A DNA stretch of 14,990 nucleotides from Pontiellaceae bacterium (GTDB taxonomy: Bacteria; Verrucomicrobiota; Kiritimatiellia; Kiritimatiellales; Pontiellaceae): contig JAFGWS010000067.1 of assembly GCA_016937035.1 (NCBI GenBank), positions 1 through 14,990 on the forward strand, read 5' to 3'. This document shows, one piece after another, positions 6,757-14,179 of this stretch. Both the position numbers and the translations under genes were made by a program. The notes beneath the pieces are model-generated. The model was not told the DNA's origin and made no database searches. It worked only from the letters and a program-made list of their open reading frames with translations. Every line of letters starts with the position of its first letter. Positions within the stretch are counted from its first letter, which is position 1.

Positions 6757-9669
6757 TTATTTCCCCCCGAACAGGCGCGCAAGGACGGCCTCAAATTCGG
6801 CGCGGGAAAACGGCTTGTTCAACATTTCAGTAACGCCGCAGGATAGAAGCGCTTCCAGATCTTCTTCTCCGATCCTGCCGCTCATCACAATGATCGGTCT
6901 GTCGTACGGCAGTGCTCGGGCTCGCACCGCAACTTCGGCTCCGGTGAGCTTGGGCATGTTGAGATCCATTAGGACGGCATCATAATTCTCAGGGGCTTCG
7001 CTCAGGGTTTCAATCGCCATGAGGCCATCTCCTGCGATCGTTACCTGATGTCCCATACGTTCAATCAGGCGCCGAACAACCAGTGCTACACTCGGCTCAT
7101 CTTCCGCCAGCAGAAAATGCAGCGTCGTGGGCGAAGCGGAGACCAAAGGCTCATCCGCGGTTGCTCTCGTAGACGGTTCATCGACCGCGGTCTTGCTGTA
7201 GATCGGTAAGTCGAGATGGAACGCTGATCCCTCGTTAGGAACGGATTCGACCTCGACTCGACCGCCAAGCTCGGTGACCAGATGCCAAATCGTTGCAAGT
7301 CCTAAGCCACTTCCTTTTCCGACGGCTTTAGTAGTAAAGAACGGCTCAAATATTCGCTCTCTCACTTCTGGAGGGATGCCGCAACCGTTGTCACGTACGG
7401 TTAACCTTACCCACTGTTTTACGTCATCCGGGAGCACGATATCAGTACGATCAGCCACATTGGATGGGTTGACTGATACTGATATATCAATTTGTGCAAT
7501 CCAGTCCGGGGAGGGAAGGCGTTCAAGTTTTTCTGTGAGGGTGTCTCGGGCATTCAGCAGAAGGTTGAGGATGATTTGCTGAAGATCATTGCCGGGCAAT
7601 ATCAGTTTCGGCAGATCGTCTGGCACTGAGCTTGTAATCGTGATTCGTCGGTCAAACGTATGCCGGACAAGAGCAATGTTGGTGTTCACAATCGCAGATA
7701 GATCAACTGTGCCCGCTTGTCGATCGTTCCGGCGTCCAAACGTCAAGAGCCGTCGAGTGAGCTCTCCGGCCCGGCGGCCTGCATCAAGGATGAGCTCTAG
7801 ATCGTGACGCAGTTTTGATGTTTCATCGCACTGTCCCAGCAGGATTTCGGCGTTGAGCGTGATGGGAGTAATCAGGTTGTTGAACTCGTGTGCAATGCCG
7901 CCGACCAACTCTCCCACGGCCCGCAGGCGCCGGCTTTGCGAAAGTTCTTCATCCTTGAGTTTTCGGGCGGTAATGTCCTCCGAAAGAAAACAGCAGCGGG
8001 GCGATTGCTCCGGCAGAACTAATGGAACGACTGCGGATGAATAATGTTTGAGAGACCGGTCTGATTCATATTCAAACTGAAGCGTTTCTCCGTAGCGGAC
8101 GGCATGGTCAAACTGATCGCACCAAAAGCGGGTTAATTCAGGCGGAAGTCCGAGTTCGGTAATTGGAGTTCTTTCGTCGGGAGTAACGCCGCTGTTAAAT
8201 TGGCGAGCTGCTTCCGGGTTGACGGAGAGTATGCACCAAGCATTCTGCTGATATTCTAAAACGCTCAATGCCATGGGCAGGTTTTCGTAGAGCGCGCGAA
8301 GCAGCAGCTCGGACTGTTTCAGTGCCGCCGAGGCGGCGCGGGATGCGGTGACATCCTGTACTGTGCCGAAGGTTCCGTCCGGCACTCCTGAAGCATCGAC
8401 CGTTGGATGTCCGCGCACGTTAAGAATCTTGCGCTGACCGGAAAGGGTGTTGATCGAAATGTCGAACTCATAAGGGGCTCCTCCGCCATCAACAGCTAAG
8501 GCGTCTCGCCATCGTTCTTGGTCGCCCGGAATTGCAAGGGCCACCATCTGCTCGGGGGCCGGGACGGTGCCGGTCGGATTGAACCCAAAAATATGAAAGG
8601 TCTCTTGCGACCAGACTGCAGGGGAATCTTGAGCGAACGGATATTGGAAATGGCCGAGATGCGCAAAACGCTGGGCCTCTGCAAGAATGCCTCGACTGAG
8701 TCGGAGCTCCTCGGCTTGAGCGCTGATGCGCCGTCGCAGCAGATGCTGGCGCCGAAGCATCAGCAATGTTACGACCAGTGCAAGGGCGAGAACGATCGCT
8801 GCCGGGGCGAGAATTTGAGCCAAGCTGGGCCCCTTGGATTCGTAGCGGCCGAACCAGCGGGTATAGATCTCGACGGTCTTCCCTGTGGTTGAGAGGAACG
8901 CCAGTGCTTCGTTGATCTGTTGGAGTAGTGCTGTGTCATCTATGCGGGTTGCAATGCTGTACGTAACATTAAGATCTGACATTGTAAGGCCGAGCGGGCG
9001 GATATTTTTTACGCCGTTATGGTATGCCTGCGTGAGCCCTGTCAGGCGAGTGAGTAGTACTGCGTCTACCTCTCCTTTGGATAGAGCGAGAATGGCCTCT
9101 GTGCTCGTGGAGAGCGCAATGTTTGCTGGATCAAAGCCTCGTGCGAGTAGGTATTCCTGTCCCCCCTGTGCAGCGGCCACGCGGGCACTTTTTTTCAGCA
9201 AATCATCGATCGAGGCATAGCGTTTGTCCCCATTGCGAATAAAGATATCGCCCATGTTGACCAGAATCGGCTGAGAAAAAGCGACGACCGTTGAGCCCTC
9301 CGCCAGGGGTGCATGGAATTGGTAAATATCGAACTCGCCGGATGCCAAATTGGCAATATCCTCGCGAGCCGGCACCAATGTGCGCTCAAGGCGAACATTC
9401 ATGACTTCGGCCACTGCATCCAGCATATCGACCCCATAGCCGGTCAGTTTACCGTCCTCATCCAGATAGCTGTAGGGGAAGTTGTCAGTCGCAGCACTCA
9501 CTCGGAGTACACGCGTTGCGCCCGACGTGCCTTCCGCAGGAGCAAACGATGCCACCGAAAAAAACAGGAACAAAAGTGCGCTTAAACGGGGTTTTAACAC
9601 CGATAGAAAGCCGCAGAAGTTACGGCCGTCGGGTTTGTGCCATGCTATTCTGTCTCGGAGCAATCCCAT
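6757..9669 (-). CDS. Hybrid sensor histidine kinase: SBP_bac_3 sensor, PAS, HisKA, HATPase_c, receiver
   Basis: Membrane hybrid kinase of about 970 residues, numbered from the ATG at 9669. A signal peptide (LKPRLSALLFLFFSVASFAP) leads to an SBP_bac_3 domain (about 48-280) of the amino-acid-binding type, then a transmembrane helix (about 287-309) and two PAS-like regions (about 335-575). The phosphoacceptor motif GGIAHEFNN has His594. ATP-binding motifs follow: NLLLNARD, DNGCGIP, EPFFTTKAVGKGSGLGLATI. A receiver (about 845-968) has phosphoacceptor Asp902 in VLMDLNMP and a conserved lysine in NKPF. Phosphate probably passes from His594 to Asp902; any output partner is not in the window. The start is uncertain. 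The longest frame reaches TTG 9705, but that codon coincides with a promoter -35. ATG 9669 would be almost leaderless, and GTG 9600 would give the neatest signal peptide but has no ribosome binding site. Confidence 0.93.
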   Translation of the reverse strand: MGLLRDRIAWHKPDGRNFCGFLSVLKPRLSALLFLFFSVASFAPAEGTSGATRVLRVSAATDNFPYSYLDEDGKLTGYGVDMLDAVAEVMNVRLERTLVPAREDIANLASGEFDIYQFHAPLAEGSTVVAFSQPILVNMGDIFIRNGDKRYASIDDLLKKSARVAAAQGGQEYLLARGFDPANIALSTSTEAILALSKGEVDAVLLTRLTGLTQAYHNGVKNIRPLGLTMSDLNVTYSIATRIDDTALLQQINEALAFLSTTGKTVEIYTRWFGRYESKGPSLAQILAPAAIVLALALVVTLLMLRRQHLLRRRISAQAEELRLSRGILAEAQRFAHLGHFQYPFAQDSPAVWSQETFHIFGFNPTGTVPAPEQMVALAIPGDQERWRDALAVDGGGAPYEFDISINTLSGQRKILNVRGHPTVDASGVPDGTFGTVQDVTASRAASAALKQSELLLRALYENLPMALSVLEYQQNAWCILSVNPEAARQFNSGVTPDERTPITELGLPPELTRFWCDQFDHAVRYGETLQFEYESDRSLKHYSSAVVPLVLPEQSPRCCFLSEDITARKLKDEELSQSRRLRAVGELVGGIAHEFNNLITPITLNAEILLGQCDETSKLRHDLELILDAGRRAGELTRRLLTFGRRNDRQAGTVDLSAIVNTNIALVRHTFDRRITITSSVPDDLPKLILPGNDLQQIILNLLLNARDTLTEKLERLPSPDWIAQIDISVSVNPSNVADRTDIVLPDDVKQWVRLTVRDNGCGIPPEVRERIFEPFFTTKAVGKGSGLGLATIWHLVTELGGRVEVESVPNEGSAFHLDLPIYSKTAVDEPSTRATADEPLVSASPTTLHFLLAEDEPSVALVVRRLIERMGHQVTIAGDGLMAIETLSEAPENYDAVLMDLNMPKLTGAEVAVRARALPYDRPIIVMSGRIGEEDLEALLSCGVTEMLNKPFSRAEFEAVLARLFGGK

Positions 9670-9676
9670 AATGGGA

Positions 9677-9705
9677 AAGCTACAGCGAGCTGCCGATGAT
9701 GTCAA
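9677..9705 (-). promoter_or_regulatory. Candidate promoter of the hybrid kinase gene
   Basis: On the minus strand TTGACA (9705-9700), a 17-base spacer and TAGCTT (9682-9677). The perfect -35 and correct spacing argue that transcription starts near 9670, so the upstream TTG codon at 9705 is not the translation start. Confidence 0.55.
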
Positions 9706-9776
9706 TCCTCCTCAGAGGGCGATGCGGTTGGCCGCAGGAATATACCCGCGGGGTTGCTTCAGGACTTGCGCTGCGG

Positions 9777-10286
9777 TTACCACTGCTCAATCAGGTCGTC
9801 GAGCATGTATTTGGCCAGCTCGGCGGCGGCGGCCGGAAGGGCATCGCGCTTGGCGGAGGTGAGATCAGACTGAAAAGGGACCTGTGTTTCGCCGTAGGAT
9901 TTTGAGCTCGATACGGTTTCGCCATCGGCGGTCCGTATGAGGTCGGCGTCGGCATCGAGGGTCAGTCGGTAAAGTTCCGGTGTGGCGCTTGTGGGATCGC
10001 GGTAGGCGATGGGAATCAGCTGGTAGCGCTGGAGGTTAACTTCGATAATCCCGTCGGGCTGGTCGGAAAGGTCAACGAGTTTAAGGCGACCATCGAATTG
10101 GATCCGTTCACGCAGGGTGTGCGTAACTTCTTGTTCGAGTGCCGGTTCGCCCGTTTTATTCACGACGGCTCGGAGGGCGACCGTCTGAATGCCTTCGGGG
10201 CGTCCGCCGCCGAGTTGATAGCCCATGCAACCGCTCAGCAGAAGGTACGCGATCACGCCGAAAATGGTCTGGAAACTTCTTTTCAT
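9777..10286 (-). CDS. lptE: LptE-like outer-membrane lipoprotein (LPS assembly)
   Basis: The product, 169 residues, begins with a lipoprotein signal, MKRSFQTIFGVIAYLLLSGC, with the lipobox LSGC and lipidated Cys20. The mature part starts MGYQLGGGRPEGIQTVALRA and has the LptE-family plan: an early Y.L.G segment, a strand with 'valraVvNkT.EPaLE', a helix VTHTLRERIQFDGRLKL, and late SKSYGETQVPF and a helical end. LptE plugs the LptD barrel and helps insert lipopolysaccharide into the outer membrane. The start at 10286 is preceded by AGGA at good spacing; the frame is open further up to TTG 10337, but that is a -35 box and would bury the lipobox. LptD is not in the window. The family is very divergent, so the name rests on signal, size and pattern. 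Confidence 0.72.
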   Translation of the reverse strand: MKRSFQTIFGVIAYLLLSGCMGYQLGGGRPEGIQTVALRAVVNKTGEPALEQEVTHTLRERIQFDGRLKLVDLSDQPDGIIEVNLQRYQLIPIAYRDPTSATPELYRLTLDADADLIRTADGETVSSSKSYGETQVPFQSDLTSAKRDALPAAAAELAKYMLDDLIEQW

Positions 10287-10308
10287 ATGGAAATCCTGTA
10301 AAGGGACT

Positions 10309-10337
10309 ACGTTCTCCCAGAAAAAGGAATTTGTCAA
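10309..10337 (-). promoter_or_regulatory. Possible lptE promoter
   Basis: Perfect TTGACA (10337-10332) on the minus strand; 17 bases on, the -10 position reads GAACGT, a poor match. The -35 lies back-to-back with that of serA (TTGATT 10341), in TCAA-AGC-TTGA. Confidence 0.35.
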
Positions 10338-10340
10338 AGC

Positions 10341-10369
10341 TTGATTCTGGCGGGAGCCCTGCTTAGTGT
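10341..10369 (+). promoter_or_regulatory. Candidate serA promoter
   Basis: TTGATT (10341-10346), 17-base spacer, TAGTGT (10364-10369). The predicted start near 10376 leaves a leader of about 30 bases carrying GAGAGGAAATA just ahead of the serA ATG. Confidence 0.5.
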
Positions 10370-10405
10370 CGAGTCTTGTTTTTCAACCCCAACTGAGAGG
10401 AAATA

Positions 10406-11983
10406 ATGAAAAAAGTACTGATTCCGACCAAGCTGAACGCTGTGGCGCGCGAGACACTCAATCAACATGGAAACTATCAGGTTGTCCAAGATGATTCCGC
10501 AGATCTGGCTACACTGGCATCCCAGCATCCCGAGACCTATGCGTTGATTGTTCGGTCGGAAAAAGTTACGGCCGAAATCATTGATGCGCTTCCTTCGCTC
10601 AAGGTCGTGATCCGCGCCGGTGCGGGCTATAACACGATCGACATCAAACACGCGCGCAGCAAAAACGTGGACGTGATGAATACACCGGGGGCCAATGCCA
10701 ACGCGGTGGCCGAAGAGGTGATTGCGCTCATGCTGGCTGACGCTCGTCATATTATTCCGGCAGATGCCACGACGCGCGCCGGAATGTGGGAAAAGAAAAA
10801 TTATATGGGCAGGGAAATTACCGGCAAGACGGTCGGGATTGTCGGTTTCGGCGCGATCGGTCAGTTGGTCGCTAAGCGCTTGGCCGGTTTCGATGTGAAG
10901 GTGCTGGCGTATGATCCCTTCCTCTCCGACGAACGGGCTCGCGATATGAAGGCGGAGTCGGTGGATCTGACCGAAATTTTTGAGCGTTGCGACTATGTAT
11001 CGCTCCACATGCCGGAAAACGACGAGACCCGCGGCATTATTAATAAGTCGTTGATCGCCCGCATGAAAAACGGCGCTACGTTGATCAACTGCGCGCGCGC
11101 CGGGATTATCAATGAAGACGACCTGCGTGCGCTGAAAGCGGACAAGGGACTGCGTTATCTCAACGACGTTTATCCGAAGGATGAAGCCGGCGAAAAGCCG
11201 ATTGCGGATGTTGCAGACATTATGCTGCCGCATCTGGGTGCGAGCACGGTTGAAGCCAACTATAATGCGGCGCTGCGCTCGGCTACTCAGCTGATCGGAT
11301 ACGATGATAAAGGCATCGCTTCTTATGTGGTGAACCGCGATGTGCCGGAAGGTCTCGACAAAGCCTACAGTGAACTTGCGTTTGCGCTGGCGCATCTCTG
11401 CCGCAGTATTGCCGGCGGAAACAAACAGATGAAACTGATCGAAACCAGTTTCTACGGTGACCTTGCGGCATACGGCGATTGGCTGCTGGTGCAGATTGTG
11501 GCGGCCTTGAGCGATGACTTTGACCGTACGCTCGGGTATGACGCTGCGCTTGAATATCTGAAAGAAATGGGCGTGGAATACTTTAACCGCCAAGCCGATT
11601 CAAGCAAGGGCTACGGCAACTCGATCACCCTCGATGTAACCACCTCGCTCGACGCAGCGCACTTCCAGCGCATCAGTGTTCGCGGCACGGTGGCCGAAGG
11701 CAATATGATGATTTCGCGCATCAACGATTTCGATAAGCTCTACTTCGAACCGGTCGGCTCTGCGCTGCTCTTTATCTATAAGGACCGCCCCGGCGTAGTC
11801 GGGCAGATCGGTTCCGCGCTGGCCGAAGCCGGCGTGAATATCGATGACATGCGCAATCCGCATGATCCCTCCGGTGAACATTCACTGGCAATCATGAAGG
11901 TGAACAGCAAGGTTGATCCTGAGTTGGTTGCGGTCATCGCTCAAAAGATTGATGCACTGCACGCCTCCTGCGTAAATTTCTAA
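10406..11983 (+). CDS. serA: D-3-phosphoglycerate dehydrogenase
   Basis: Catalyses the first step of serine synthesis, NAD-dependent oxidation of 3-phosphoglycerate to 3-phosphohydroxypyruvate, in the cytosol. The 525-residue length matches the long SerA class, with an extra domain between the catalytic core and the ACT domain. Visible: the substrate-binding N-terminal half with VIRAGAGYNTID, the nucleotide fold GFGAIG (147-152), Arg231 in NCARAG, acidic Glu260 in DVYPKDE, and His276 in LPHLGAST, which complete the expected Arg/Glu/His set. An intervening domain covers about 310-445 and the ACT domain about 450-525 (IYKDRPGVVGQIGSALAEAG). The ACT domain suggests allosteric control, classically by serine. 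AGAGGAAATA precedes the ATG. It is followed after 28 bases by the chromate transporter pair on the same strand, probably in one transcript. Confidence 0.96.
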   Translation: MKKVLIPTKLNAVARETLNQHGNYQVVQDDSADLATLASQHPETYALIVRSEKVTAEIIDALPSLKVVIRAGAGYNTIDIKHARSKNVDVMNTPGANANAVAEEVIALMLADARHIIPADATTRAGMWEKKNYMGREITGKTVGIVGFGAIGQLVAKRLAGFDVKVLAYDPFLSDERARDMKAESVDLTEIFERCDYVSLHMPENDETRGIINKSLIARMKNGATLINCARAGIINEDDLRALKADKGLRYLNDVYPKDEAGEKPIADVADIMLPHLGASTVEANYNAALRSATQLIGYDDKGIASYVVNRDVPEGLDKAYSELAFALAHLCRSIAGGNKQMKLIETSFYGDLAAYGDWLLVQIVAALSDDFDRTLGYDAALEYLKEMGVEYFNRQADSSKGYGNSITLDVTTSLDAAHFQRISVRGTVAEGNMMISRINDFDKLYFEPVGSALLFIYKDRPGVVGQIGSALAEAGVNIDDMRNPHDPSGEHSLAIMKVNSKVDPELVAVIAQKIDALHASCVNF

Positions 11984-12011
11984 TTGATCGCAGTAAACGA
12001 GAAAGGCTCCA

Positions 12012-12572
12012 ATGGCTGAGAAACGGGAACGACCGACGCTGTTGGAGCTTTTTTTTGTCTTTCTGCGCATAAGCACATTCACCATCGGCGGCGGTTATGT
12101 GATGTTTCCGATGATGAAGCGCGAGGTGGTGGATGCCAAAGGCTGGGTTTCCGATGAGGAAATGGTCGACTATTATGCGCTTGGACAGTCGATTCCCGGC
12201 ATTATCGCGATGAACACGGCCACGCTGGTGGGTTACCGTAAGCGCGGTGTGCCCGGCGCGTTGGTTGCGGCGGTCGGTATGGCGGCTCCGTCGATTGTGG
12301 TGATTCTCTTGGTTGCAGCATTCTTGACGCCGTATTTTGATCATCCGCTGGTGCAGAAAGCGTTCGGAGGAATCCGCGCCGCCGTGGTGGCCATGATTGT
12401 GATGGCCATCTTTAAGGTGGCCAAAAAGTCGGTCGACTCGGTTGCTCGGCTGTCGATTGGCGTGGGGGCGTTTATCGGGATCATTGCGCTTCAGATTCAT
12501 CCGGTGCTGGTGATCGTTGCAGGCGGGGTTCTTGGGTTGGTGTTGTTTCAGAAAAAGGAGACGGAATCGTGA
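12012..12572 (+). CDS. Chromate transporter, one-domain subunit A (N-half type)
   Basis: Membrane protein of 186 residues of the CHR family, short form, in which two single-domain proteins replace one two-domain ChrA. The opening LFFVFLRISTFTIGGGYVMF carries the family's GGG-Y motif; GQSIPGIIAMNTATLVGYRK is the signature loop (normally QS.PGP...N). Several hydrophobic helices follow, with a helical end IALQIHPVLVIVAGGVLGLV. Members export chromate with proton or sulfate exchange in studied cases; the substrate here is inferred only. AGAAAGG lies before the ATG. Its stop overlaps the start of the next gene (GTGA at 12569-12572), so the two subunits are made together. The leading half has Ile-Ile instead of the Pro of PGP, a small departure. 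Confidence 0.9.
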   Translation: MAEKRERPTLLELFFVFLRISTFTIGGGYVMFPMMKREVVDAKGWVSDEEMVDYYALGQSIPGIIAMNTATLVGYRKRGVPGALVAAVGMAAPSIVVILLVAAFLTPYFDHPLVQKAFGGIRAAVVAMIVMAIFKVAKKSVDSVARLSIGVGAFIGIIALQIHPVLVIVAGGVLGLVLFQKKETES

Positions 12573-13087
12573 CGGTGCTCCTGCAGCTCTTTACTTCGTT
12601 TTTTTCGATCGGATTATTTGCGTTTGGCGGCGGCTATGCGGTTCTTTCGTTTTTGCAGCATGAAGTGGCCCGTCGGGGCTGGCTCGGTACCGAGCGCTTT
12701 GCCGATATGATCGCAATCGCGCAGAGTACGCCCGGGCCGATCGCGATTAATCTGGCAACGTTTGTCGGTTATGAGCAGGCCGGTGTCGGTGGCGCGCTGA
12801 CGGCCACGCTGGCCGTGGCGCTTCCGGGCATGACGATGATGATGCTCTTTGCGCTCTTTTTCTTCCACTTCTACGAGCGGCCGAAAGCGCAGGCGCTGTT
12901 CAAAGGATTGCGCCCGGCCGTGCTGGGCATGATCGGTGCGGCGGCTTGGCAGATCGGCCGGGTGGCGTTGGTTGATTGGACGGCCGTCGGAATTGCGTTG
13001 GTGAGCTGTGTCCTCATCGCCCGCTGGAAGATTCACCCGGTGTTTCTGGTGATCGGCTCCGCGATCGCCGGAATGCTCTTTTTTTGA
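12569..13087 (+). CDS. Chromate transporter, one-domain subunit B (C-half type)
   Basis: Second short CHR-family protein, 172 residues, starting at GTG and overlapping its partner by four bases. Motifs: FSIGLFAFGGGYAVLSFLQH near the N-terminus, RRGWLG before a helix, AQSTPGPIAINLATFVGYEQ with the full PGP and conserved Asn, and a final helical hairpin (WKIHPVFLVIGSAIAGMLFF). Such pairs form an antiparallel heterodimer in studied bacteria. There is no clear terminator after the stop; the last 55 bases overlap the 3' end of the convergent gene on the other strand. Confidence 0.9.
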   Translation: MTVLLQLFTSFFSIGLFAFGGGYAVLSFLQHEVARRGWLGTERFADMIAIAQSTPGPIAINLATFVGYEQAGVGGALTATLAVALPGMTMMMLFALFFFHFYERPKAQALFKGLRPAVLGMIGAAAWQIGRVALVDWTAVGIALVSCVLIARWKIHPVFLVIGSAIAGMLFF

Positions 13088-13677
13088 AGCAAGGCGGAGG
13101 AGTTAGGACGCAGTTTTTTTGTTTTTGGGAACCAATCTTCATCCCCGTAAAGTGTCTGTGCGCATGATTCGCAGATGCTGTGTGTGAGGAGCAGGTCGGT
13201 GTGTTCGCTCAGATAGGTCTCAATCTGGTTCCAATATCCTTGGGTGTCCCGAATCTTTTTGCATCGAGAGCAAATTGGAAGAAGGTTCCGCAGGGCATCC
13301 AGATCCTGATTTTGTTTTTGAATCACGGATTCTTTTTTGGCCAGAATAATCCCGATGTAGAGAATTGATATGAGCGAGAGGATGGTTGCGATAAATCCGG
13401 GGACCACGCTCAGTGTCTGTGTCAATGGGGTGTCCGGGACGACGTTCATCTCGATGAGCAGCATCAGGATTTGGTTTAATTCGATTAAAAGGAACATGCC
13501 CACTAAAAATAAGAGCTTCCACTCCTTAAAGCGAATGCTGATCGCCAAGGCGGCCCCTGTTGCGATCAGCCGAATAAGAATGGATGCGCTCAGTCCAGGG
13601 TTGGGAAAAAACCTGAAGGAGAGCAGAATGATGACCGGGAGCGCGAGTGCGTATGCGGTATGTTTGGGAAGTTTCAT
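13033..13677 (-). CDS. Membrane protein with C-terminal CxxC...CxxC cysteine module
   Basis: 214 residues. Four or so hydrophobic segments (about 8-24, 30-48, 54-76, 88-112) are followed by a short charged helix (KKESVIQKQNQDLDALRNLL) and then LLPICSRCKKIRDTQGYW...ICESCAQTLYG, with Cys136, Cys139, Cys169, Cys172. This cysteine module is well known at the C-terminus of PAS, response-regulator and signalling proteins, and looks like a metal- or redox-binding element; its role is not settled. Here it sits on its own membrane protein, in the same operon as a GGDEF protein. The ATG overlaps the cyclase stop (ATGA, 13674-13677) and AGGAAA lies ahead at proper distance. The C-terminal tail after the cysteines is low in conservation-like features. 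It overlaps the end of the convergent chromate gene by 55 bases. Confidence 0.85.
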   Translation of the reverse strand: MKLPKHTAYALALPVIILLSFRFFPNPGLSASILIRLIATGAALAISIRFKEWKLLFLVGMFLLIELNQILMLLIEMNVVPDTPLTQTLSVVPGFIATILSLISILYIGIILAKKESVIQKQNQDLDALRNLLPICSRCKKIRDTQGYWNQIETYLSEHTDLLLTHSICESCAQTLYGDEDWFPKTKKLRPNSSALLQKKSIPAIAEPITRNTG

Positions 13678-14177
13678 CGCCGAGTTTCCTCATGCGTGCA
13701 TTTTTTTTGCTGAAGCAGTGCGGCATCGGCCTCGGCCATCAGATCGTGGCTTGGGAGTGCAGCAACGCCGGCGGTGAATGATGCTTGGTCTGTTGGGATT
13801 AATTTTTTTAGACGTTCAATAATCTGCAACGCGTGTTTTTTATTTGTTTCCGGGAGGAGTAAGGCAAACTCGTCTCCGCCATAGCGACAGATGATGTCGG
13901 CTTTGCGTGCGTTGGAGCGCAGCAGGTCTGCAAATTTTCGCAGAGCGTTGTCGCCGGCATCATGACCCCGTGTGTCGTTAATCTGTTTAAAATCGTCCAG
14001 GTCGATGAGGGCTAGGCTGAGGTCTCGGTGGTATCGCGTTGCAATTTCGATGTGGTCGATGAAAGTTTCATCAAAATAGCGCCGATTGTAAAGTCCGGTC
14101 AGTGGGTCGCGGACGGCCTGTTGTGCAAGGGCGAGAACCCCGAGCCAGAAGGGTATATTGGAATCGGGTGTATTCAT
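13674..14177 (-). CDS. Diguanylate cyclase, stand-alone GGDEF protein
   Basis: 167 residues, almost entirely one GGDEF domain, which makes c-di-GMP from two GTP. DPLTGLYNRRYFDE opens the domain, IDLDDFKQINDTRGHDAGD is the metal/substrate region, and the active site GGDEF is intact at 100-104 (RYGGDEFALLLPET). RKAD (91-94) lies five residues before it, matching the inhibitory I-site RxxD, so product feedback is expected. There is no sensory domain of its own, only about 23 residues before the domain. It starts two bases after the YdcF-like stop and overlaps the downstream membrane gene, with no good ribosome binding site, so it is probably coupled to its neighbours. The membrane protein with a cysteine module may supply the sensory part. 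Confidence 0.93.
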   Translation of the reverse strand: MNTPDSNIPFWLGVLALAQQAVRDPLTGLYNRRYFDETFIDHIEIATRYHRDLSLALIDLDDFKQINDTRGHDAGDNALRKFADLLRSNARKADIICRYGGDEFALLLPETNKKHALQIIERLKKLIPTDQASFTAGVAALPSHDLMAEADAALLQQKKCTHEETRR

Positions 14178-14179
14178 CG

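Noticed and set aside
5850..6794. Minus-strand open frame across the infB 3' half and its terminator
   Set aside because: It runs through the terminator hairpin and mirrors conserved IF-2 codons.
9706..9776. Possible terminator or repeat around CCCGCGGG between lptE and the hybrid kinase
   Set aside because: The short palindrome has no long stem and no T run on either strand.
10334..11593. Minus-strand open frame (419 codons) across serA
   Set aside because: Antisense to the well-conserved SerA active-site regions; no recognisable motif and no ribosome binding site.
13054..13086. Terminator at the end of the second chromate gene (CGGC...GCCG then T7)
   Set aside because: Only four firm pairs, eight bases before the T run, and it lies inside coding sequence of both strands.
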